This document shows positions 52,627 to 60,811 of a stretch of 64,000 nt of DNA, piece after piece (positions within the stretch are counted from its first letter, which is position 1; each line of letters begins with the position of its first letter). A program made the translations under genes and the position numbers. Below the pieces are notes generated by a model. It had not been told where the DNA came from. It did no database searches and saw nothing but the letters and a program-made list of their open reading frames with translations. Source of the stretch: JAWVFM01 sp038237625 (GTDB lineage Bacteria; Actinomycetota; Thermoleophilia; Solirubrobacterales; 70-9); NCBI GenBank assembly GCA_038237625.1, contig JBBRYM010000003.1, positions 1 to 64,000 on the forward strand, given 5' to 3'.

Positions 52627-53324
52627 GAGCCGCTCGTGCACGATAGGCCTCCAGCCATGGCGCCGCTGGCAGGCACTGGGAGCGTACTCCGGTAAACGAG
52701 GGGTTGAGCCTGGGGTGACGCCGAGGCGGCCGGGGACTCCGACGCCGGCTCCGCCTGCACGGCTGCCGCAGCACGGGCTACTTGGTCGGGGTCGTTTCCG
52801 AAAATTACGATCGTTGATCGACCAGTGTAGAGTTCGAGGCGGGTACCGCCGTCGAAGACCGCGGACGGAGTTCCCCGCGTCAAAGTCATCTTGTGTGGAT
52901 AGGGGACACCGGCTTGAACTTCGTAGTCCGCCAAGTTCCGCTCGCAGGCTGGCCAAGTTTGCACTTCGATCGGCACAGCGCAGCCCCCCTCCTGGCGCGT
53001 GTCGCAGGTTCCGTACATATAAGAAGTGAAGTTCGAGCGCACCGCTTCGCCAGCTTGGGGCGTCTGGCAAATTCGCCCAACGTCTGTCAACGGAAGCTCG
53101 TCGAAGGCGGATCCGAGGGAGTAGTACGTAAAATTGGCGGGCTGGTTAGAACTCGTACAGGCCAGGTGTTCAGGAGAGGTTGAGCCGGTTTCGACGCCCA
53201 CCGCGTTATCGACTTGAACGGTCTGGGCGGAGGGCTGGCCCGAAGCCTGGATCGCGAAAGCGACGGAACTCCCGACGAGGATGACAACTAGCCACATGGA
53301 CCTTTGGAACCATGAGGTGTTCAT
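52623..53324 (-). CDS. Secreted protein of unknown function, island pair A
   Basis: 233 residues from ATG at 53324. An N-terminal hydrophobic segment (MWLVVILVGSSVAFAIQASG) is a signal peptide or anchor; the mature part has five Cys in the first half, a LELYTGRSTIVIFGNDPDQVARAAAAV C-terminal helix region and a Pro/Ala-rich tail. No family recognised. First gene of a two-gene unit with the GTGA-overlapping partner. Confidence 0.6.
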   Translation of the reverse strand: MNTSWFQRSMWLVVILVGSSVAFAIQASGQPSAQTVQVDNAVGVETGSTSPEHLACTSSNQPANFTYYSLGSAFDELPLTDVGRICQTPQAGEAVRSNFTSYMYGTCDTRQEGGCAVPIEVQTWPACERNLADYEVQAGVPYPHKMTLTRGTPSAVFDGGTRLELYTGRSTIVIFGNDPDQVARAAAAVQAEPASESPAASASPQAQPLVYRSTLPVPASGAMAGGLSCTSGS

Positions 53325-53514
53325 CCAGCTTGCCACTTCGTGCACAATAGCACAATCAGCTTGAGTTGGCCGTGTCCGGCTTCGCGAATTTCACGCCTCT
53401 AGACCTTTCATCCGTAGGTCAGGCGAGCTCCGCGGCATCGGACGGACTGCCGGACGCGACTCCCGACTGAGGGTCCGGCCCGATCCGGCTTGACTAGGGG
53501 CGGAGCGGGCCCTC

Positions 53515-53569
53515 ACCGCTCCCGACCCCTCCCTCTCACGATGTGTTCGAGGTAGGGGTCGGGAGCGGT
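53515..53569. repeat. 16-bp perfect inverted repeat
   Basis: ACCGCTCCCGACCCCT (53515-53530) and its exact complement AGGGGTCGGGAGCGGT (53554-53569), separated by 23 bases. Could form a cruciform at an origin or bind a dimeric protein. Confidence 0.8.
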
Positions 53570-53600
53570 TCGGGAAGGGAAGGTGGAGTCGGATGGATGA

Positions 53601-53628
53601 AGGTCAGGAGGGAGGTCAGGAAGGTCGG
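53601..53628 (+). repeat. AGGTCAGGA direct repeats
   Basis: AGGTCAGGA at 53601 and 53613, with a degenerate third copy (AGGTCGG) at 53622; related TTCAGG units follow to about 53650. Iteron-like, but short and imperfect. Confidence 0.4.
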
Positions 53629-53748
53629 TTTCAGGATGGTTCAGGGGTAAGAGATGGGCAGGGGGAGAAGAAAAGATGGGACAAATTCGGGGTTCGTGCG
53701 CCTTAAGGGGTGATGGATAGGCGAGTGAAGCGGAGCTGAGGCGTTTCG

Positions 53749-54435
53749 ATGAAGCGAGACGGCGAGTTGGTCGATTGGCTGGCGCGGCTCGGAGCGTGCG
53801 AGATGCGCCATGTGCAGGAGCGCTATGGGATCTCGCGGTCGGTGGCCTATGAGCTCGTTGCCAGGCTGATCGAGGGCGGCCTCGTGGAGCGGCTGCGCCT
53901 CCTCTGGGGAGAGCCGGCGTTGCTGCGGGCGACCAGGGCCGGGATCGTCTACTCGGGCCTCGCGCTTCCGCCGGCGCCGGTCTCAGCGCACTCCTGGCGG
54001 CACTGGTCGGCCTGCGCCGACGCGGCGCTTTGGATCGAGCGAAACTGGGGCCCAGAGGCGTACGTAAGCGAGCGTGAGCTGGCTCGGGCCGAGGAGGAGC
54101 GCCAGCGGCCGATCGCCTCGGCGCAGCTCGTCTCCAGCTACGACGACTACGGCCTTGGCCTTCATCGCCCTGATCTCGTCATCCAGGCCGACGGTGGGCA
54201 GATCGCGATCGAGGTCGAGCTGACCGCCAAGGCTCCGAAACGACTGGAGAAGATCATCCGCGGCTGGCGGCGCTGTCGCTTGGTCGAGCGGACGATCTAC
54301 GTCTGCCCTGCCGGTCCCGCCTACCGCGCGGTCGAGCGGGCGATCATGCTCGGCCGGGCCGAGGAGCGAGTGGAGCTTGTTGAGTTGGCCGAGATCGCGC
54401 CAGCGGATCGACTGCGAGTCGTGGACGTCGGATGA
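53749..54435 (+). CDS. Replication-relaxation family protein
   Basis: 228 residues. N-terminal winged helix (CEMRHVQERYGISRSVAYELVARLIEGGLVERL), then a PD-(D/E)XK-like core: HRPDLVIQADGGQIAIEVELTAKAPKRLEKII with Asp, Glu-x-Glu and Lys. This matches the Replic_Relax family, reported to be needed for replication and DNA relaxation of some Gram-positive plasmids and common in integrative elements. GGAG precedes the ATG. The next gene starts 4 bases before its stop. Confidence 0.8.
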   Translation: MKRDGELVDWLARLGACEMRHVQERYGISRSVAYELVARLIEGGLVERLRLLWGEPALLRATRAGIVYSGLALPPAPVSAHSWRHWSACADAALWIERNWGPEAYVSERELARAEEERQRPIASAQLVSSYDDYGLGLHRPDLVIQADGGQIAIEVELTAKAPKRLEKIIRGWRRCRLVERTIYVCPAGPAYRAVERAIMLGRAEERVELVELAEIAPADRLRVVDVG

Positions 54436-54713
54436 GCGCACCCCTCCTCACTGCTGAAGAGGTGGCCAAACGGACGCATCTTTGCGTCACGACCGTGCGC
54501 CGCAAGTGCCAGACAGGAGAGCTCCGCGCGACGAAACCGGCCGGGCAGTGGCGGATCTATGAGGAGGCGCTGGAGGAATGGCTCCTGGCCAGTGAACCGA
54601 GCCGCGATCCCGGCGTCTTTCGGCCGGGCGCCGAGCTCCGCGATACAGTCGCACGGTCGCCTCGCGGAAGCTGGCGGCACCTGAGAGCTATTGGGTCCGG
54701 AGGTCGGGCATGA
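54432..54713 (+). CDS. Excisionase-like helix-turn-helix protein
   Basis: 93 residues; residues 5-55 form a MerR-like winged HTH of the HTH_17/Xis type (LLTAEEVAKRTHLCVTTVRRKCQTGELRA ... GQWRIYEEALEEWL). Such proteins bend attachment-site DNA and direct the integrase towards excision. It overlaps the integrase gene and the Replic_Relax gene by 4 bases each. Confidence 0.83.
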   Translation: MSAPLLTAEEVAKRTHLCVTTVRRKCQTGELRATKPAGQWRIYEEALEEWLLASEPSRDPGVFRPGAELRDTVARSPRGSWRHLRAIGSGGRA

Positions 54714-55804
54714 GCATTTCGCGCACCCCCGATGGGGGTTTCAAGGTGCGTTGGCGCGACGCTGCAGGCGTGCACAGGTCGAAGCGCTTCGAGAGCGGCG
54801 AGAAGAAGATCGCCACAGCGTTCGAGGCCGAGGTCAAGCGAGCCAAGCGGCTCGGGTATCTGCCACAGCTTCAAGCGTCGACGAAGACGGTCAACGAGAT
54901 CGGTGTGGAATGGCGCGGGGCGAATCTGCACCAGAAGGCGCCGGCAACGCAGCGGCTCTACGAGTGGCTTTGGGACTCGCAGGTCCTCCCCCACCTGGCC
55001 TCGGCACGAGTAGCGGCGCTAACGCCGGCGGATGTCGAGACGTGGTTGGGGCGACTGACTACGGGAGCGGTCGCTAAGCGCAAGGCCGCCGCCCTTCTGC
55101 ACCAGGTGTTCAACTTCGCGATCAAGTCGGGATACGTCCAGCACAACCCGTGCGCCGTCGCCGATCGGCCACGGCTTCCGGCGCGCGAGCCGGTGAGACC
55201 GCCAGCGCCCATTGCGGTCGAGGAGATCCGGCTGGCTCTGCTCACCCGCGACCGCCCCGGCGATGCGGCTCTCGTAGCCGCAATGGCGTATGCCGGGATG
55301 CGACCCCAGGAGGCACTCGGGTTGTGCTGGGAGGACGTGCGCGAGCGCTCGCTTCTGGTTCGCGCGCCGAAGACTCGGAGCTTTCGAGTGGTTGATCTGC
55401 TCGCCCCGCTGGGCGCCGAGCTCGCTGAGCGGCGGCTCCTGACAGGAGGCGCACTCGATCTCGTCTTCCCGACGAGCCGCGGTACGAGCTGGTCGCCGAG
55501 CGACTACGGCAACTGGCGGGCGCGGATCTGGCATGGCACCAAGCGCAGTCCCGGTGTCGCTCCTGCGGGCATGAGGGTCTACGACCTGCGGCATACGTTC
55601 GTCTCGCTGCTTCTCCGCGATTCGCGCTACTCGCGCGTTGAGGTCGCCGCACAGGCCGGTCATTCGCTCGAGGTTCAGGACCGCACCTACGCCCACGTGA
55701 TCGCCGAATTGCGCGGCGAAGGAAGCGCCGAGGACGAGATCCGCCGGGCCCGGGCCCGGGTGTTTGGCCAGGGCACAGCCGAGGCAACAGGTCAGTCAGG
55801 ATGA
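54710..55804 (+). CDS. Tyrosine integrase of the tRNA-Gly island
   Basis: 364 residues. AP2-like arm-binding part (GFKVRWRDAAGVHRSKRF), SAM-like core-binding domain (about 60-150), and catalytic domain with Arg in AYAGMRPQEALGL, Lys in APKTRSFRVVDL, HxxR in YDLRHTFVS, His in AQAGHS and nucleophile Tyr in DRTYAHV. All six catalytic positions seem intact. It ends 91 bases from the right attachment site. Confidence 0.93.
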   Translation: MSISRTPDGGFKVRWRDAAGVHRSKRFESGEKKIATAFEAEVKRAKRLGYLPQLQASTKTVNEIGVEWRGANLHQKAPATQRLYEWLWDSQVLPHLASARVAALTPADVETWLGRLTTGAVAKRKAAALLHQVFNFAIKSGYVQHNPCAVADRPRLPAREPVRPPAPIAVEEIRLALLTRDRPGDAALVAAMAYAGMRPQEALGLCWEDVRERSLLVRAPKTRSFRVVDLLAPLGAELAERRLLTGGALDLVFPTSRGTSWSPSDYGNWRARIWHGTKRSPGVAPAGMRVYDLRHTFVSLLLRDSRYSRVEVAAQAGHSLEVQDRTYAHVIAELRGEGSAEDEIRRARARVFGQGTAEATGQSG

Positions 55805-55809
55805 GCGGG

Positions 55810-55829
55810 GATGTACCCCAGACGTACCC
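55810..55829 (+). promoter_or_regulatory. Putative integrase arm-type sites, right
   Basis: GATGTACCCC followed by AGACGTACCC, 5 bases after the integrase stop, matching the tandem at 44606-44626 near the other end. Confidence 0.35.
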
Positions 55830-55895
55830 TGAGAGCTATATGGGACCTGCGACCCCGGCTTGCCCGGGCCGCGTAAACCGCTTGGCTACGCGGAG

Positions 55896-55941
55896 AGCGG
55901 CTGAAGGGACTCGAACCCTCGACCTTCTGCATGGCAAGCAG
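55896..55941 (-). repeat. Right attachment site within tRNA-Gly
   Basis: 46-bp copy identical to 44457-44502, covering the 3' half of the intact tRNA-Gly from the anticodon arm plus one base beyond the tRNA end. Confidence 0.88.
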
Positions 55942-55969
55942 ACGCTCTAGCCAACTGAGCTACAGCCGC
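55897..55969 (-). tRNA. tRNA-Gly(GCC)
   Basis: 73 bases fold as a cloverleaf on the minus strand: acceptor GCGGCTG/CAGCCGC, anticodon stem TCTGC/GCAGA with loop TTGCCAT (anticodon GCC), T arm GAGGG-TTCGAGT-CCCTT. No CCA encoded. Integration target of the island. Confidence 0.96.
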
Positions 55970-56058
55970 GCGAAGGCTGATTCTAGCCTCGGGCGCCAGT
56001 TTCCAGCCCGTGGCCGAAGTTCGGCTCCCTACCCATCCCTGCCCAATCCGGGCGACAG

Positions 56059-56172
56059 CTACGACGCGCCGCTGCCGCTGCCGCTGCCGCCGAGCGTGCC
56101 CGAAGCGAGAACGGCGAGCGCGAACAGTCCGATCGTTATGAAGCGAAGCCGCTGCTCCCGATCCCTGCCCAT
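56059..56172 (-). CDS. Putative 37-residue single-pass membrane peptide
   Basis: ATG at 56172 opens a short ORF: charged start MGRDREQRLRF, one hydrophobic helix (ITIGLFALAVLASGTLGG) and a Gly-Ser tail. No strong ribosome site. Length and pattern fit a small membrane peptide, but chance ORFs of this size are common. Confidence 0.35.
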   Translation of the reverse strand: MGRDREQRLRFITIGLFALAVLASGTLGGSGSGSGAS

Positions 56173-56315
56173 TCGAGCGCCTGATCGAAAGCCGCCCTAC
56201 ATGCGGGCGAACAGCCAGTTCTCGGGCGTCGGGCTTGTGCCTGGCACTCAGCCATTCAACGCAAACCTGGTCCAGGCGATCCTCGGCGCCTGAGCCCCGG
56301 ATATAGGGTCACCCG

Positions 56316-56885
56316 GTGGCACGGATTCCCTACCGCACCCCGGAGGACGCCGAGGGACGGCTGCGTGAGGTTCTCGAGGCCGCGCCGGCGCTCAACATCT
56401 TCCGGCTGATGGCCCAGGCCGACTCGGCGTTCATTCCCTGGCTTCGCTGGGGCGGCGCCCTCCTCGGCGACCTGCAGCTCGATCCGGTCGTGCGGGAACT
56501 GGCCATCCTGCGGGTGGCACGGCTGACACCCGGCGCGGAGTACGAGTGGGTCCAGCACGACCCAATTGCCCTCGCGGTGGGGGCCCGCCAGGAGCAGGTG
56601 GACGCCCTGCGGGCGGGCAAGATCGACGCAGCATGCTTCTCCGAGGCAGAACGGGCAGTGCTTCGGTTCACCACCCAGGTCGTCGAGAGCGCGGTGGTAG
56701 GCGACGAGACCTTTGGCGCAGTGGCAGCGGCGCTCTCACCGCGCGAGATCGTTGAGCTGATCATGGTCATCGGCCAGTACATGATGGTCGGCCGCGTGAT
56801 GGCAGCCCTGGAGATCGACCTCGACGAGCCAATCGGCGACGCCGCGCTGGGCGCGGTTGAGCGCGCCTCCGAGCTCGACGACTAA
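56316..56885 (+). CDS. Carboxymuconolactone decarboxylase-family protein
   Basis: 189 residues from GTG at 56316. All-helical CMD/AhpD fold with the family motif VRELAILRVARLTPGAEYEWVQHDPIALAVG. The Cys pair of peroxidase-type AhpD is absent, and Glu-Tyr-Glu-Trp plus His match the non-peroxidase branch. Substrate unknown. Its stop overlaps the convergent RNase HI gene by 4 bases. Confidence 0.87.
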   Translation: MARIPYRTPEDAEGRLREVLEAAPALNIFRLMAQADSAFIPWLRWGGALLGDLQLDPVVRELAILRVARLTPGAEYEWVQHDPIALAVGARQEQVDALRAGKIDAACFSEAERAVLRFTTQVVESAVVGDETFGAVAAALSPREIVELIMVIGQYMMVGRVMAALEIDLDEPIGDAALGAVERASELDD

Positions 56886-57295
56886 ACGCCGTCGAGAGTG
56901 GAGTTCACGAGCGAGTCCGCTGCGGCGTTGTGCTCGCGACGGACATTGCGAATCGACCAGCGCCGAAAGCCCGCCAGGCCCGACCGCACCTGGGCGTAGA
57001 GCGGCTTCAGGTTCGCGTCCTTCACGCGGTATTCGCCGCGCACCTGCCTGACCACCAGCTCCGAGTCGCCGATCAGCTCCAGCTCCGTCGCACCGAGCTC
57101 ACGCGCGCGGTCGATCGCGAGCAGCAGGGCGCGGTACTCGGCCACGTTGTTGGTCGCGGTGCCGATCGTTTCGCCGCGCTCCTCGATCAGCTCTCCGCCC
57201 TCCGTGGTGAGAACTGCCGCGATCGCAGCCAAGCCGGGGTTGCCACGTGAGCCCCCATCGAAGTTGGCGATCACGTGCTCGACGCGGTCCGTCAT
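56882..57295 (-). CDS. Ribonuclease HI-like protein
   Basis: 137 residues from ATG at 57295 (ATGA overlap with the gene upstream). Catalytic carboxylates: Asp in ANFDGGSRGNPG, Glu in TNNVAEYRALLLAI, Asp in LIGDSELVVRQV, and the final Asp in HNAAADSLVN. This is the RnhA-like short family common in Actinobacteria, which degrades RNA in RNA:DNA hybrids. Confidence 0.9.
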   Translation of the reverse strand: MTDRVEHVIANFDGGSRGNPGLAAIAAVLTTEGGELIEERGETIGTATNNVAEYRALLLAIDRARELGATELELIGDSELVVRQVRGEYRVKDANLKPLYAQVRSGLAGFRRWSIRNVRREHNAAADSLVNSTLDGV

Positions 57296-57849
57296 CCGCC
57301 GGCGAGGCTCACGCGCCCCTCCTCGTCTGCCTGAGCGTTCCACTCAGGAGCGGGCGGGCCGATCTCGTCGATCTCATCCCCCTTCGCGATCTGGGTGACG
57401 CCGCGTCCTGGAGCGATCTCCCATCGATACCACGAAAGATCCCACGCCACCGTGACGGTGACCGATCCGTCGCCCTCGGCGATCGCGACGCTGGGCTCAC
57501 CCAGAGAGCGGCGCAGGCCCGCGATCTTGCGCGTCTCATGGCTGGCGTTGAAGGCTTCGAGTGCGCGCTCGAGCGGCGAACGCTCGCTGCGAATCAGGGG
57601 CGACTCGGCGCCGCCCACAGCCCGAGGCTTCACGAAGGGCGCGGGTTGCCGCGGCTCGGCCGGAGCCTCGAGCTCTTCGGCAAGCCGCGCCGGCATCCAA
57701 CCGGCTGCCTCCGCGCGCTTTCGGCACAGGGCGCAGACCCGTCGCGACTCTCCCCCGGCGGTGACGTAATCCCAGAGCTGCTCTCCGCGGAGGATCGTGC
57801 GCTCGCAAACGGCGCACTGGGCGAAGCCAGGAGCCTCGTAGTCGGCCAC
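57292..57849 (-). CDS. Zinc-ribbon-containing protein
   Basis: 185 residues from GTG at 57849 (TTG at 57858 possible). N-terminal CAVCERTIL ... CALCRKRAEAAGW supplies two CxxC pairs, a likely zinc site. The central linker is Pro/Ala-rich; the C-terminal part has SVTVTVAWDLSWYRWEI, a beta-strand region. No catalytic family recognised. It overlaps rnhA-like downstream by 4 bases. Confidence 0.75.
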   Translation of the reverse strand: MADYEAPGFAQCAVCERTILRGEQLWDYVTAGGESRRVCALCRKRAEAAGWMPARLAEELEAPAEPRQPAPFVKPRAVGGAESPLIRSERSPLERALEAFNASHETRKIAGLRRSLGEPSVAIAEGDGSVTVTVAWDLSWYRWEIAPGRGVTQIAKGDEIDEIGPPAPEWNAQADEEGRVSLAGG

Positions 57850-57885
57850 GGGGGCCAAGGTAGCGAACGCCTTCAGGCGATCCGG

Positions 57886-59976
57886 CTACTGGTCGTCGCT
57901 CTTCGCGGCGGCCGCGATGACCTTCTGGGCCACATGGGCGGGGATCTCTTCGTGGCGGAGGAACTCCATCGTGTACTCGCCGCGCCCGCCGGTAATCGCG
58001 CGCAGGTCGGGGGCGTAGTCGAGCACCTCGGCCATCGGCACCTCCGCCTTGATCTCCGTCGCCGAGTCCTTGGGCTCCATCCCAAGCGGGCGTCCGCGAC
58101 GCGAGTTGAGGTCGCCGATCACGTCGCCCACGGAGTCTTCAGGGACCGAGATGGTCATCTCCATGATCGGCTCGAGCAGGTAGGGCTCGGCTTGAGCCGC
58201 GGCCTCCTTGAAGGCCATCGAGCCCGCGATCTTGAACGCCATCTCCGACGAGTCGACCGTGTGATAGTGCCCGTCGTAGAGGCGCACGCGCACATCCTTG
58301 ACCGGGTAGCCGGCGAGCACTCCCGCACCCAGCGTCTCCTCGATCCCCTTCTGCACAGCGGGGATGAACCCGCCCGGGATCACCCCGCCCTTGATGGCGT
58401 TGACAAACTCGAACCCGGTTCCTGGCTCCGCCGGCTCGAGCTCGATATGGCAGTCACCGAACTGCCCGCGCCCGCCGGTCTGCTTCTTGTAGCGGCCGTG
58501 TCCCTTCGCCGCCTTGCGGATCGTCTCGAGGTAGGGAACCCGCGGAGGCTTCAGCTCGATCTCGGCGCCGAAGCGGCGCTTCATGCGGTCGACGATCACC
58601 TCGACGTGAACCTGGGTGAGGCCGGCGATGATCTGCTCGCCCGTCTCGGGATCGCGGTGGACGTCGAGTGTCGGGTCTTCCTCGGTCAGGCGGCGAATGG
58701 CGGTGGCCGCTTTCTCCTCGTCGCCCTTCGTCTTGGCCTCGTAGGCGAAGGCCATGACGGGCGCCGGCAGGTCGACCTTGGGGAAGCGAACGCCGACGTC
58801 CTTGACGGCCAGGACGTCGCCCGCGCGGGTCTCGCGGAGCTTCGCGACAGCCCCGATGTCGCCCGGCCCCAGCGCGTCGACCGCCGCCATCTCCTTACCC
58901 ATCGGCGCTGCGAGCTGGCCGATTCGCTCCTTCTCGCCGCGCGTCGTGTTGAGCACCTGCGAGTCGGAGCGCAGAGTGCCCGCCGCCACCCGCAGCATGT
59001 TGATGCGGCCCGTGTAAGGGTCGGCGGTGGTCTTGAAGACATAGGCGAGGACCTCCGCGTCGGGGTCCTTTTCGACATCGATCTGCTCGCCTTCGGCGTT
59101 CAGGGCCTTGCCGGGCCCGCGCATCGCGGGCGAGGGGACGTCTTCGAGGAAGGCCTCCAGGAGGCGGTTGGTTCCGAGGTTCTTGGTCGCGACGCCACAC
59201 GTGACCGGGAAGAGGTGGCCCTCGGTTACTCCCTTCTTCAAAGCGGTAACGATTTCCTCGTGGGAGATGTCCTCGCCCTCCAGATAGCGCTCCATCAGCT
59301 CGTCGGAGTTCTCGGCGACCTCGTCCATGAGCTTTTCGCGGTATTCCTCGGCGCGCGCCTGGAGCTCCTCTGGAATTTCCACTTCCTTGGCGCTGCCTCG
59401 CCCCTCGCCGGCGTACTCGTACCCCTTCATGTCGATCAGATCGACCACGCCGCGAATCTCATGCTCGGCGCCGATCGGGATCTCGGTCGCCACCACATGC
59501 GGTCCGAAAGCGGCCTTCAGCGAGTTGAGGGCAGTGAAGAAATCGGCGCGCTCGCGGTCGAGCATGTTGACGAAGATCAGACGGGGCAGGCCCTCCTCCG
59601 CCGCACGGCTCCAGAGCCGCTCGGTGCCCACCTCCACTCCCGCGACGCTGTTCACGACCACCACGGCGGCGTCGACCACCCGCAGCGCGCCGAGCGTGTC
59701 GGCGATGAAGCTCGGCTCGCCCGGCGTGTCGACGAGGTTGATCTTGCGTTCGTGGTAATCGAAGGAGGCGACGGCGGCGCCGATCGACATCGCGCGCTCG
59801 TGCTCGTCGGCCTCGAAGTCGGCGACTGTGGAGCCGTCGTCGACCTTACCGAGACGTTTGACCGCCCCGGCCTCGAAGAGGATTGCCTCGCAGAGGCTGG
59901 TCTTGCCGCTACCGCGGTGCCCGATCAGGGCGACGTTGCGAATGCGATCCGGCGGCCGTGCAGGCACGACTCGCAC
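57886..59976 (-). CDS. Elongation factor G-like GTPase (EF-G2 type)
   Basis: 696 residues with the five EF-G domains. G1 is GHRGSGKTS instead of the canonical GHIDAGKTT, the switch region is DEHERAMSI, G3 DTPG and G4 VNMLD rather than NKMD. These departures place it with the EF-G2/EF-G-like group (as in mycobacterial fusA2), not the main translocase. Domain IV keeps GRGQFGDCHIELEP. Role uncertain: possibly ribosome recycling or stress translation. Confidence 0.88.
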   Translation of the reverse strand: MRVVPARPPDRIRNVALIGHRGSGKTSLCEAILFEAGAVKRLGKVDDGSTVADFEADEHERAMSIGAAVASFDYHERKINLVDTPGEPSFIADTLGALRVVDAAVVVVNSVAGVEVGTERLWSRAAEEGLPRLIFVNMLDRERADFFTALNSLKAAFGPHVVATEIPIGAEHEIRGVVDLIDMKGYEYAGEGRGSAKEVEIPEELQARAEEYREKLMDEVAENSDELMERYLEGEDISHEEIVTALKKGVTEGHLFPVTCGVATKNLGTNRLLEAFLEDVPSPAMRGPGKALNAEGEQIDVEKDPDAEVLAYVFKTTADPYTGRINMLRVAAGTLRSDSQVLNTTRGEKERIGQLAAPMGKEMAAVDALGPGDIGAVAKLRETRAGDVLAVKDVGVRFPKVDLPAPVMAFAYEAKTKGDEEKAATAIRRLTEEDPTLDVHRDPETGEQIIAGLTQVHVEVIVDRMKRRFGAEIELKPPRVPYLETIRKAAKGHGRYKKQTGGRGQFGDCHIELEPAEPGTGFEFVNAIKGGVIPGGFIPAVQKGIEETLGAGVLAGYPVKDVRVRLYDGHYHTVDSSEMAFKIAGSMAFKEAAAQAEPYLLEPIMEMTISVPEDSVGDVIGDLNSRRGRPLGMEPKDSATEIKAEVPMAEVLDYAPDLRAITGGRGEYTMEFLRHEEIPAHVAQKVIAAAAKSDDQ

Positions 59977-60000
59977 CCTATTACCTGAGTTCGCTCCGTG

Positions 60001-60777
60001 TCAGCGGGGAAAATACGACCGCAGGGCGAGGACGGCCTTGGTGTGGATCTGCGAGACCCGTGACTCGGTGACGTCGAGGATCTCGCCGATCTCCCGGAGG
60101 GTGAGGTTCTCGTAGTAGTAGAGGGCAACGACGAGTCGCTCCCGCTCGGGCAGGGCTTCGATCGCGTCGGCGAGCCGGTCCTTGAGCTCCGCCGACCGTG
60201 CCTCAGCCTCCGGATCGACCGCCGATGGGTCACGGATCGTCTCGAGCACCGAGATCTGCCCGCTGCCGCCCTCGGGGTCGGCGAAGGTCCAGAGGTCGTC
60301 GAGGGCGAGCACGGAGGAGTTGGCGATGTCGAGAAGAGTTGAGTTGAAGGTCTCGAGGTCCATCTCGAGCTTGGCGGCCATCTCCTCGTCCGAAGGTTGG
60401 CGGCCGAGATCGGCCTCGAGCGACGCGTGTGCCTTCTCGATCTCGCGGGCTTTGGAGCGGACCGAGCGGGGCACCCAGTCGAGGGAGCGAAGTTCGTCGA
60501 TGATCGCGCCCTTCACCCGGGCGGCTGCGAAGGTCTCGAAGCGAATCTCGCGTTCTGGCTCGAAGCGCTCGATCGCGCCGATCAGGCCAAGGAGGCCGTA
60601 GGAGATGAGGTCGCCCTCGTCGACATGGGAGGGCAGGCTCGAGGCCATGCGGCCGGCGATGAACTTGACGAGGGGCGAGTAGGCGACGACGAGCCTCTCG
60701 CGAGCGCGCTCGTCGCCTTCCTGCTTGTAGCGACGCCATAGGTCGCGGAGCTCGACGGCTTTGACGTTCGTTTCCAT
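60001..60777 (-). CDS. RNA polymerase sigma factor, FliA/WhiG type
   Basis: 258 residues from ATG at 60777. Region 2 (LVVAYSPLVKFIAGRMA ... DLISYGLLGLIGAIERFEPEREIRFETFAAARVKGAIIDELR), region 3 and region 4 (ALPERERLVVALYYYENLTLREIGEILDVTESRVSQI) are clear. The DELRSLDWVPRSVR segment is specific to FliA/WhiG sigma factors. No flagellar or anti-sigma gene is in the window, so a WhiG-like developmental or other regulon is likely. It may be regulated by an anti-sigma elsewhere. Confidence 0.93.
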   Translation of the reverse strand: METNVKAVELRDLWRRYKQEGDERARERLVVAYSPLVKFIAGRMASSLPSHVDEGDLISYGLLGLIGAIERFEPEREIRFETFAAARVKGAIIDELRSLDWVPRSVRSKAREIEKAHASLEADLGRQPSDEEMAAKLEMDLETFNSTLLDIANSSVLALDDLWTFADPEGGSGQISVLETIRDPSAVDPEAEARSAELKDRLADAIEALPERERLVVALYYYENLTLREIGEILDVTESRVSQIHTKAVLALRSYFPR

Positions 60778-60811
60778 GCCGAGTACCAGGTGAAACTTAC
60801 CGTGGAGAGCT

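Larger units (their letters stand above)
53325..53748. other. Repeat-rich non-coding region ahead of replication gene
   Basis: 424 bases without a gene, purine-rich on the plus strand, holding a 16-bp inverted repeat and short direct repeats. The next gene encodes a replication-relaxation protein, so this is the likely origin or control region of the element. Confidence 0.45.
44457..55941. mobile_element. Genomic island integrated in tRNA-Gly(GCC)
   Basis: Bounded by a 46-bp perfect direct repeat, 44457-44502 and 55896-55941, equal to the tRNA-Gly 3' half from the anticodon arm. The right copy is part of an intact tRNA-Gly; the left is a displaced fragment. Next to the intact copy are a tyrosine integrase and an excisionase-like HTH gene, the classic layout. 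The rest is cargo on the minus strand. Excising one repeat would rejoin the tRNA directly to the BTAD gene end. Confidence 0.88.

Noticed and set aside
57247..59988. 913-codon open frame on the plus strand opposite the EF-G-like gene
   Set aside because: It mirrors a clear EF-G gene; long antisense frames are expected in high-GC coding DNA, and the translation is low-complexity.
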